5,593 nt of DNA from NCBI GenBank assembly GCA_023489065.1, contig JAMDCL010000070.1:1-5593 (forward strand), written 5' to 3'. Below the pieces are notes generated by a model. The model did not search any database. It was not told where the DNA came from and saw nothing but the letters and a program-made list of their open reading frames with translations. Both the position numbers and the translations under genes were made by a program. The DNA is from Deltaproteobacteria bacterium. GTDB taxonomy: Bacteria > JAMCPX01. The stretch's first letter is position 1; the number at the start of each line of letters is the position of its first letter. This document shows positions 1 through 5,593 of the stretch, one piece after another.

Positions 1-2
1 CC

Positions 3-713
3 GCCGACAAGATTCCCGGAACAGTCAAAACAGTAAATGTCAGGGATAATCAGAAGGTCAAGAAAAACAAGCTCCTCCTTGAAATCGATCCGGCAGATTA
101 TGAATTGCAGGTTAATGAGGCGCAGGCAAATCTGGACATCCGGAAGAGTTTATTGGACCAGGCCTTGCGCAATAAAGACCGCGCAGAATCCCTCTCAAAG
201 AGACAGGCGATTTCACAGGCGAGATACGAGGATATTCTTACTGCTTATAAAGTGGCACAGGCCCAGGTTGAAGCTGCTGAAGCGCAGCTCAAAATAGCGC
301 GTCTTAACCTCGGATACACGAAGATATATGCTCCTGCCGACGGCTATGTAGCCGAAAAATCCGTTGAGGCAGGCAATCAGGTAATGCCGGGGCAGGCGCT
401 CATGGCCGTTGTTTCAAGCGACATGTGGATAGTTGCCAATTACAAGGAAACAAAACTTAAAAATGTGCAGCCAGGACAGAAAGTCAAAATTCAGATCGAT
501 GCATATCCCGGCAAGACTTTTAAAGGCAGGGTGAACAGCATTCAGCGCGGTACCGGTGCGGCATTCAGTATGTTTCCCCCGGAAAATGCTACCGGCAGTT
601 TCGTTAAGATAGTCCAGCGTATACCGGTAAAGATCGTTTTTGACGGACAACCTGAAAAAAAATACGATTTTAGTATAGGAATGTCCGCGAGTACCGAAAT
701 AAAGATCAGGTGA
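3..713 (+). CDS. emrA: EmrA/HlyD-family membrane fusion protein (periplasmic adaptor), 5' partial
   Basis: This is the adaptor subunit of a multidrug efflux pump; it sits in the periplasm, anchored to the inner membrane, and links the transporter to an outer-membrane channel. The reading frame is open from base 3, so the gene starts before the window and only its last 236 residues are seen. Counting from the first full codon, residues 1-35 are the first lipoyl half (VRDNQKVKKN, then LLEIDPADYE), about 36-103 an Ala/Gln/Glu/Lys-rich coiled-coil hairpin, and 105-127 the second lipoyl half (YTKIYAPADGYV). A beta-barrel domain starts near WIVANYKET (142-150). The EmrA-type signature follows: GTGAAFSMFPPENATGSF, then KIVQRIPVKI. 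A first methionine or TTG inside the window (for example 105) would cut the lipoyl domain in half and is not the true start. The N-terminal membrane anchor, probably some 60-100 residues, is missing at the window edge. The stop codon overlaps the emrB start. The family call is secure; the pumped substrate is unknown. Confidence 0.93.
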   Translation, partial: ADKIPGTVKTVNVRDNQKVKKNKLLLEIDPADYELQVNEAQANLDIRKSLLDQALRNKDRAESLSKRQAISQARYEDILTAYKVAQAQVEAAEAQLKIARLNLGYTKIYAPADGYVAEKSVEAGNQVMPGQALMAVVSSDMWIVANYKETKLKNVQPGQKVKIQIDAYPGKTFKGRVNSIQRGTGAAFSMFPPENATGSFVKIVQRIPVKIVFDGQPEKKYDFSIGMSASTEIKIR

Positions 714-2248
714 TGGAAAAAACAGACGCAGGGAATTACACTGAAGAATGGCGGCCGGGCAGTAACCCGTGGCTGATTGCCGTCGCAATCATGCTGGCCA
801 CTACCCTGGAAGTTCTGGACACTTCCGTCGCGAATGTTGCGGTACCGCATATAGCGGGAACCCTTTCCGCAACTCCCCAGGAAGGCACATGGGTTTTAAC
901 CAGCTATATTGTTTCCAATGCGATCGTTCTGCCTGCTTCTGCGTGGTTCGGAAGTCTCTGGGGACGTAAACGGGTGCTCCTTATAAGCATAGCTTTGTTC
1001 ACCCTGTCTTCCATGTTGTGCGGCGTAGCGGCAAGCCTCGGTCAATTGGTTCTGTTCAGGGTGCTCCAGGGTGTTGGAGGAGGCTCTCTTCAGCCATTTT
1101 CCCAGGCGATATTGATGGAAAGTTTTCCTAAGGAAAAGCGAACAACGGCCATGGCCGTATTCGGTATAGGGGTTATTGCAGCGCCGATCGTAGGGCCCAT
1201 TCTCGGAGGCTGGATTACGGACAACTTTTCGTGGCGGTGGATATTTTTTATTAATCTGCCTTTTGGCATAGCTGCATTCCTGATGATTAAAATGTTCGTG
1301 GAAGACCCTCCCTATATCCGGAAGATTGGGAGAGGAATCGATTACTACGGATTCGCATTGATGGCCATCGGCCTCGGTACGCTCCAGGTCATTCTGGATA
1401 AAGGTCAGCAGGTGGATTGGTTTCAAGCGGTGTGGTTGCGCTGGACTGCGGTAGGGGCTTTTGTTTCACTGTTTGCGTTTGTTTTCTGGGAATTCCGAAC
1501 GAAGCATCCCGTGGTTGATCTGTACGTTCTGAAAGACAGGAATCTTGTCGGCGGTATGATTGTTGCTTTTATGATAGGCGCTATTATGTACGGGACAATG
1601 GCATTGTTGCCGCTTTTTTATCAGACCATGATGCAATATACGGCCCTTTTAAGCGGCTTTATATTACTGCCGCTCGTGACGGGGGCATTATTGGGAACTA
1701 TCGTGGTGGCAGTCAGTAATAAATACATTGATAATAGGGTTTTGATGCTGTTTGGGTTACTCTTAATCGGGTCTGCAAGCTTTATGCTTGGGAATATCAA
1801 CTTACAGGTCGCCATGAATTCAATGGTAATCCCGCTCTTTGTCCTCGGTGTCGGCACAATAACCGTTTTTATACCGCTGTCAATTACCGCACTAGGGACA
1901 TTGGCTGCCAGGGACATGGGGAACGGATCCGGTCTTTTTAATTTGGCGAGAAATATCGGCGGAAGCTTTGGCATTGCAATTACAACGACAATGCTTGCCC
2001 GCATGGCGCAGTTACATCAGACCGTTCTCGTTGGCCAATTGACGCCGTTTAATCCTTTGTATCAGCGGGCAATAAGGGCATATCCCTCTATAGCAAATGG
2101 CATGCTTTATGGGGAATTATTACGCCAGTCCGCTCTTCTTGCGTATGTCGATTGTTTCCGCTGGTACAGTGTACTTGCTTTTCTTTGTATAACCATGATT
2201 TTCCTGTTCCGGAAGGTGGAAAGCACGGGACCCATGATGGTCCATTAA
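713..2248 (+). CDS. emrB: EmrB/QacA-type (DHA2) MFS multidrug:proton antiporter
   Basis: This is an inner-membrane, proton-driven drug exporter of the 14-helix DHA2 branch of the major facilitator superfamily. It is 511 residues from the ATG at 713, a normal length for EmrB. Fourteen hydrophobic stretches can be counted, the first at about 19-45 and the last near the C-terminus (YSVLAFLCITMIFLF). Visible motifs are D1 in helix 1 (LDTSVANVAVP, 35-45), a motif A remnant (SLWGRKR, 81-87), motif B (FRVLQGVGGG, 115-124, with R116), and the antiporter motif C (GVIAAPIVGPILGG, 153-166). The loop before the last helix (HQTVLVGQLTPFNPLYQR) is also typical of EmrB. The usual acidic residue of motif A is not seen. 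A GTG at 710 is an alternative start one codon earlier. The ATG at 713 gives a TGATG overlap with the adaptor stop (711-713), and no good ribosome site is seen, so translation is probably coupled to the adaptor gene. The substrate cannot be inferred. Confidence 0.95.
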   Translation: MEKTDAGNYTEEWRPGSNPWLIAVAIMLATTLEVLDTSVANVAVPHIAGTLSATPQEGTWVLTSYIVSNAIVLPASAWFGSLWGRKRVLLISIALFTLSSMLCGVAASLGQLVLFRVLQGVGGGSLQPFSQAILMESFPKEKRTTAMAVFGIGVIAAPIVGPILGGWITDNFSWRWIFFINLPFGIAAFLMIKMFVEDPPYIRKIGRGIDYYGFALMAIGLGTLQVILDKGQQVDWFQAVWLRWTAVGAFVSLFAFVFWEFRTKHPVVDLYVLKDRNLVGGMIVAFMIGAIMYGTMALLPLFYQTMMQYTALLSGFILLPLVTGALLGTIVVAVSNKYIDNRVLMLFGLLLIGSASFMLGNINLQVAMNSMVIPLFVLGVGTITVFIPLSITALGTLAARDMGNGSGLFNLARNIGGSFGIAITTTMLARMAQLHQTVLVGQLTPFNPLYQRAIRAYPSIANGMLYGELLRQSALLAYVDCFRWYSVLAFLCITMIFLFRKVESTGPMMVH

Positions 2249-2503
2249 GTTACCGGGGATCGGGGAGCTGCAGGTCTTGTTTTATTCATGGAGATCATAA
2301 AGGGTGGATTTATTCCCGTAATTAACCCGACTCCGATCCATAGCAAAATTCCTCGCAGTCTGATATGTTCGTTTTTATGAAGAGCCAACACGTTGAGGAA
2401 ATATCAGAGCGGGTTGAAAGGTCTGGGAAGACGGGGAACCCTTCTGACAGACGTGCATTCCAAATCCCGGTTCTATCCAGCTCCCGTTTTATTCTTGGAT
2501 GAT

Positions 2504-3397
2504 ATGCAGGAAAACGATTTTGAAAGTATCAGTATGACTGCCCGGTTCGTCGCTTACTGGAGACAGTATACGGACATACCCTTTTCAAAGGACGTTGCCG
2601 GACATATTCACGCCGGAGAGGTCATAGAGACCTTTCTCGGGGAGAATCACATAGCCCCGGCAGAGATAAGCTGGTATGCGCCGCTTTTCGAAGTCCGCTA
2701 TAAAAGTATTGTAGAGGCCATCCGCAGAAAAGGTATCCGGCAGGTCATTGAACTGGCGAGCGGCCTGTCTTTGCGCGGGCTTGCCATGACCCGCGACCCT
2801 GCCGTTACCTATATCGAAACAGACCTTGAAAGTCTGACAAAGGAAAAGGCCGCACTTGTTTCCGTACTGAGACAAACATATGCCCTTGCTGATTATGGCA
2901 ATTTCCATCTGTGTCCGGCGAATGCGCTTGACAGGGAGCAGGTCCTTTCTGCAGCCGGACGTTTTCACAAAGACCATCCCATAGCCGTCGTCAGTGAGGG
3001 GCTGTTCCCGTATCTTACGCACCAGGAGATGGATACGGTCGTACGGAATATCAGAGACATGCTGCAGATGTTCGGCGGTGTCTGGATCACGCCGGATTTT
3101 TTATTCAAGACAGACAGTACCAGAGCGCTTGCCAGCCGCCGCAGGGTGGGAAAGGCGATTGCCAAGCTTACCGGACGCCGTCTTCATGCGACCCTGTTCG
3201 AAGACGAGGGACAATTGCAAGCATATTTTGATGCATCGGGACTGCGTGTGGAAGTGCTGAACCAGGTCGACTTGGCACAGCACGTGGTTTCGCCCGGAGT
3301 TTTGAAACTGCCTGCCAGCATCATTGAAAACGCAAAACCAAGGCTTCACCTTTGGATCTTGACCCCGAAAGCTACTGGGGATGCTGTTTCTTCTTAA
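2504..3397 (+). CDS. Class I SAM-dependent methyltransferase, leucine carboxyl methyltransferase/COG3315-like
   Basis: This is a predicted cytoplasmic S-adenosylmethionine methyltransferase of the LCM-type family (Pfam LCM, COG3315), whose bacterial members are often labelled polyketide O-methyltransferases. With the ATG at 2504 it is 297 residues. Residues 9-29 (SISMTARFVAYWRQ, then DIPFSK) match the usual N-terminal block. The SAM-binding motif I is VIELASGLSLRG (81-92), and the acidic end of strand 2 is YIETDL (103-108). ANALD (139-143) and VVSEGLFPYLT (163-172) are the later family motifs. The frame is open further upstream to a TTG at 2393 with a GAAGAG 8 nt before it. That would add 37 residues (basic and Gly-rich, then FYPAPVLFLDD) that I do not recognise as family sequence, so I prefer 2504, although its ribosome site (GGAT) is weak. 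It lies 255 nt after emrB on the same strand and may or may not be co-transcribed. Fold and cofactor are well supported; the methyl acceptor is unknown. Confidence 0.85.
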   Translation: MQENDFESISMTARFVAYWRQYTDIPFSKDVAGHIHAGEVIETFLGENHIAPAEISWYAPLFEVRYKSIVEAIRRKGIRQVIELASGLSLRGLAMTRDPAVTYIETDLESLTKEKAALVSVLRQTYALADYGNFHLCPANALDREQVLSAAGRFHKDHPIAVVSEGLFPYLTHQEMDTVVRNIRDMLQMFGGVWITPDFLFKTDSTRALASRRRVGKAIAKLTGRRLHATLFEDEGQLQAYFDASGLRVEVLNQVDLAQHVVSPGVLKLPASIIENAKPRLHLWILTPKATGDAVSS

Positions 3398-3405
3398 CAT
3401 TCCTG

Positions 3406-3440
3406 ATGCTGGAAACCTCCAGATCGAACCTTGCCAGCAT
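3406..3440. terminator. Inverted repeat between convergent genes, possible weak bidirectional terminator
   Basis: ATGCTGG (3406-3412) and CCAGCAT (3434-3440) are perfect 7-base complements separated by a 21-nt loop, in the 64-nt gap between the two convergent stop codons. No run of T follows on either strand and the loop is long, so this is not a classical intrinsic terminator. The position is the main reason to list it. Confidence 0.22.
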
Positions 3441-3461
3441 AATGCATCATATAAATTCAGT

Positions 3462-4178
3462 TTACACCCGCATGGCCAGGGTCGTTACGTAGACTTGTTT
3501 TATGCCTGCACGGAGGAGGGCTTTGGTGCATGCATTTACCGTGGCCCCGGTTGTAATGACATCGTCTATAAGTAACACCCTTTTCCCCTTGAGCGATACA
3601 CGGTCGGCAACTGCGTAAGCGTCTTTCACATTCTCCCGTCTTTTTTCAGCGCTGAGCCGGGACTGGGGCGGCGTTTCTTTTATCTTTTCAAGTATCTGTG
3701 GAAACACCGGTATTGATAACTTCCGTGAGAGTGCTTCGGCGAGGAGTTGTGTCTGATTGTATGACCGGTGTTTGAGCCTGTGTGTTGATAAAGGCACCGG
3801 CAGGATGGCGGTGATATCCTTTGCTGCAAAATGTGCTTCGTAGAGCTTGAAAAGCTCTTCCGAAAAGAATGACGAAAGATTGACCCGATCCCCGAACTTG
3901 AACCGGTGAATAAGCTTTACGATTGCCCCATTATACTCGAATACCGCCCTGGACAGGGTGAACTTGTTCTTGCCTTTGATGCAGTCGTAACAGATGTGCG
4001 ATATGCCGCTGTGCGTTGTAAACGGCTGGCCGCACTTTGTACAATAAGGCTGCTGAATGTATCGTATGCTGTTGCTGCAGTCCGTGCAAACCGCGGATGT
4101 CGTTGCCCTGCCGCAGACAATGCAGCCGTTCTGGAAAAATATGCCGGTTACCAGTTTGAACTTCGATATAATTTCCAT
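3462..4178 (-). CDS. comF: ComF family protein (zinc ribbon plus phosphoribosyltransferase domain)
   Basis: ComF proteins are cytoplasmic and combine a zinc-binding N-terminus with a type I phosphoribosyltransferase-like fold. In competent bacteria they are needed for DNA uptake and interact with recombination or helicase proteins; the reaction, if any, is unsettled. This one is 238 residues, a normal length. Four CxxC pairs (C19/C22, C31/C34, C46/C49, C63/C66) form a double zinc ribbon. Next come the family block FEYNGAIVKLIHRFKFGD (80-97), the ILPVPLS and HRSYNQTQLLAEAL segments in the middle, and the PRPP-binding loop LLIDDVITTGAT (202-213) with the acidic pair D205-D206. The ATG at 4178 lies 7 nt after the tlyA stop, without a clear Shine-Dalgarno site, so it is probably the last gene of the glycerate kinase-tlyA-comF operon. 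No other competence gene is in view, so a role in transformation is not shown. The family call is firm. Confidence 0.95.
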   Translation of the reverse strand: MEIISKFKLVTGIFFQNGCIVCGRATTSAVCTDCSNSIRYIQQPYCTKCGQPFTTHSGISHICYDCIKGKNKFTLSRAVFEYNGAIVKLIHRFKFGDRVNLSSFFSEELFKLYEAHFAAKDITAILPVPLSTHRLKHRSYNQTQLLAEALSRKLSIPVFPQILEKIKETPPQSRLSAEKRRENVKDAYAVADRVSLKGKRVLLIDDVITTGATVNACTKALLRAGIKQVYVTTLAMRV

Positions 4179-4185
4179 TTTTCGA

Positions 4186-4917
4186 TCAGGGCTTTTGCAG
4201 GTAGAGGAAGAATTCCTGATTGCCCTTTGTCCCCTTTATATCCGAGGGGACAACCGTTATAACATGAAATCCGATTTTTTTTGCTGCCTCTTCTATCTTA
4301 GAAACAGCCTTGGCCTGTTTTTCGGCGGACCTTACAATACCGCCTCTTTCAACATCCCTTTGTTCAAGTTCGAATTGCGGTTTTATCAATGCAAGTGCAT
4401 GACCCGGGCTTTTAAGGCAAAGGAATACATTAGGCAGTATAAGTTCGAGCGAAATAAAGGACACATCGATAGTTGCGATATCTATTGTAGTCATGACATC
4501 CTTTGGTTCGAAATGCCTGAAGTTGATCCCTTCCATGAGAACAACCCTTTTATCCTGTCTGAGTTTGTAATCGAGCAATCCGTAACCTACATCAATCGCG
4601 AATACCTTTTCAGCCCCGTGCTGGAGCAGGCAATCCGTAAATCCTCCTGTGGAGGATCCGACATCCATTGCCACCTTTGATTTTACATCGATCCCGAGCG
4701 TTCTGAGAGCTCCATCGAGCTTGAGACCGCCCCTGCTGACATAGCTGACAGAGGGAAGCTCAAGGGTTAGTTGATCCGTTTGTTGGACCTGGTGCCCGGG
4801 TTTGTCCACCCGGATACCCTTTACCCGTACCTTGCCCTCCATAATATATGCTGCTGCAAGGCTGAGGTTTTCGGCAAGCCCTTTTTCGACAAGCATTTGA
4901 TCAAGCCTTTTCTTCAT
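4186..4917 (-). CDS. tlyA: TlyA family rRNA (cytidine-2'-O)-methyltransferase
   Basis: TlyA methylates ribose 2'-OH groups of cytidines in rRNA (C1920 of 23S, and in some members also C1409 of 16S), using SAM; the modification sensitises ribosomes to capreomycin and viomycin. Older databases call it haemolysin A. The 243-residue product has an N-terminal S4 RNA-binding domain (about 1-55: MKKRLDQMLVEKGLAENLSL, then EGKVRVKG) and an FtsJ-like methyltransferase domain. Visible are YVSRGGLKLDGAL (59-71), SAM motif I DVGSSTGGFTDCLL (85-98), AIDVGYGLLDYKLR (107-120), DVSFISLELILP (151-162), and IKPQFE (178-183). K66, D151, K179 and E235 line up with the K-D-K-E catalytic set of M. tuberculosis TlyA (K69, D154, K182, E238). 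The protein ends eight residues after E235, with no C-terminal tail. The ATG at 4917 lies 3 nt after the glycerate kinase stop and 7 nt separate the stop from comF, so it sits mid-operon. Confidence 0.96.
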   Translation of the reverse strand: MKKRLDQMLVEKGLAENLSLAAAYIMEGKVRVKGIRVDKPGHQVQQTDQLTLELPSVSYVSRGGLKLDGALRTLGIDVKSKVAMDVGSSTGGFTDCLLQHGAEKVFAIDVGYGLLDYKLRQDKRVVLMEGINFRHFEPKDVMTTIDIATIDVSFISLELILPNVFLCLKSPGHALALIKPQFELEQRDVERGGIVRSAEKQAKAVSKIEEAAKKIGFHVITVVPSDIKGTKGNQEFFLYLQKP

Positions 4918-4920
4918 TGT

Positions 4921-5592
4921 TCAGGGCAGGAGGATTAACTGAATGTCCATGACATTCGTGCCCGTAGCTCCCGTTTTCAGGAGTGCACCTGCTTTATCAA
5001 GCACGGTATATGAGTCATTATTCAAAAGATATGTATTTGGATCCATACCTATTTTAGCTATACGGTTCGTGGTCGTGTTGTCAATAATTGCACCTGCTGC
5101 ATCCGTAGGCCCGTCTGTCCCGTCCGTACCGGCAGAGAGGAGGGTTATCTTCTGTTTCCCTGCGATATCCATGGCAAAAGCCAAAGCAAGTTCCTGGCTC
5201 CTGCCTCCTTTACCGTTCCCCGCAACCGTAACCGTTGTTTCCCCGCTGCTTATGAGGCAAACCTTCTTTCGGTTTCCCGTCTTCCGGCGTGCCATTTCAT
5301 TCGCTATTGATGCGAGCACATGTCCTGCTTCCCTTGCTTCGCCATGCAGGCTTGTGGTCAGGATCACAGGGGTTAAACCCAATTTTAATGCCCGGTTTTT
5401 GCATGCGTCAACCGCTTTCCTGTTGTCTGCAATGATGATGTTTTGTACCTTCGACCGTACGGCGCGATTGTCCGTAACATTCTTTTTCCGCTCAAGCCTT
5501 TTGATGACTGCTTGCGGAACTTTATCTCTTCCGTGGTAGCGATCGATAATTTCCAAAGCCTGCTGAGGAGTTGATGTGTCCTGTACGGTGGG
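4921..5592 (-). CDS. gckA: Glycerate 2-kinase (GckA/TtuD family), C-terminal half with MOFRL domain, 5' partial
   Basis: Class II glycerate kinases phosphorylate D-glycerate with ATP to 2-phosphoglycerate in the cytoplasm, feeding serine-cycle or glyoxylate/hydroxypyruvate carbon into lower glycolysis. Older annotation calls the family hydroxypyruvate reductase (TtuD). The frame is open to the window edge; 223 residues are visible of a family usually near 420-450, so the N-terminal half lies outside. Counting from the first full codon, PTVQDTSTPQQALEIIDRY (1-19) is the typical linker between halves. SSGETTVTV (115-123) opens the MOFRL domain, GGRSQELAL (129-137) is its core motif, and SAGTDGTDGPTDAAGA (153-168) is the conserved glycine/aspartate loop of the active-site region. 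A TTG at 5556 could be misread as a start but lies inside this conserved region. It is the most upstream gene seen in the minus-strand operon, 3 nt before tlyA. The family call is secure; the choice of the gckA symbol over ttuD is a convention. Confidence 0.93.
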   Translation of the reverse strand, partial: PTVQDTSTPQQALEIIDRYHGRDKVPQAVIKRLERKKNVTDNRAVRSKVQNIIIADNRKAVDACKNRALKLGLTPVILTTSLHGEAREAGHVLASIANEMARRKTGNRKKVCLISSGETTVTVAGNGKGGRSQELALAFAMDIAGKQKITLLSAGTDGTDGPTDAAGAIIDNTTTNRIAKIGMDPNTYLLNNDSYTVLDKAGALLKTGATGTNVMDIQLILLP

Positions 5593-5593
5593 T

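Noticed and set aside
896..1426. A 176-codon minus-strand open frame inside the EmrB-like gene
   Set aside because: The plus strand carries the conserved MFS motifs throughout this stretch; the antisense translation shows no recognisable domain.
2228..2243. Short hairpin GGACC-CATGAT-GGTCC at the end of the emrB-like gene, considered as a terminator
   Set aside because: The stem is only five pairs, lies inside the coding sequence just before the stop, and no T-run follows. It is probably chance.
2257..2339. GGATCGG (2257-2263) and CCGATCC (2333-2339) as an inverted repeat in the gap after emrB
   Set aside because: The seven-base arms are 69 nt apart with no supporting stem between them and no neighbouring operator or promoter pattern. 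I also found no convincing -35/-10 pair in this gap.
4057..4680. A 207-codon plus-strand open frame antisense to tlyA and the start of comF
   Set aside because: It covers two clearly recognised minus-strand genes, its translation shows no known motif (Phe/Cys-rich), and it has no supporting ribosome site. It is a shadow frame.
4943..5539. A 198-codon plus-strand open frame antisense to the glycerate kinase gene
   Set aside because: The opposite strand encodes an unmistakable MOFRL domain. The antisense product is a low-complexity Ser/Val/Phe-rich translation, as expected from a shadow frame.
5556..5593. Treating the glycerate kinase as a short 211-residue gene starting at TTG 5556
   Set aside because: The frame stays open to the window edge and the upstream codons (PTVQDTSTPQQA) match the family linker, so the gene is cut by the window, not short.

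Overview
This 5.6 kb window looks like ordinary bacterial chromosome with moderate G+C. It holds six protein-coding genes on two convergent strands. The HlyD/EmrA-type adaptor paired with an EmrB-type transporter points to a Gram-negative (two-membrane) bacterium. The mix of EmrAB, glycerate 2-kinase, TlyA and ComF would fit Desulfobacterota (former Deltaproteobacteria) or a similar lineage, but this placement is a guess from gene content and no marker in the window fixes it.

The plus strand (about 1-3397) begins inside a membrane-fusion (periplasmic adaptor) protein of the EmrA family. It is followed with a stop/start overlap by a complete 14-helix EmrB/QacA (DHA2) drug:proton antiporter; together they make the inner-membrane and periplasmic parts of a multidrug efflux pump. 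After a leader of about 0.25 kb comes a class I SAM-dependent methyltransferase of the leucine carboxyl methyltransferase / COG3315 type, a family often annotated as 'O-methyltransferase involved in polyketide biosynthesis'. Its substrate cannot be read from the window.

The minus strand (5592 down to 3462) is a tightly packed operon: the C-terminal half of a glycerate 2-kinase (GckA/TtuD, MOFRL domain), then tlyA (rRNA 2'-O-methyltransferase with S4 domain and intact K-D-K-E residues), then comF (double zinc ribbon plus phosphoribosyltransferase fold). The gaps are 3 and 7 nt and no clear Shine-Dalgarno sites are visible, which suggests translational coupling. The two transcription units converge over a 64-nt gap that contains a modest inverted repeat.

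I found no RNA gene, mobile element, CRISPR array or sign of recent transfer, and no convincing new biological system. The points most worth a second look are the C-terminally short TlyA, the uncertain start and leader of the methyltransferase, and the short-hairpin EmrA.
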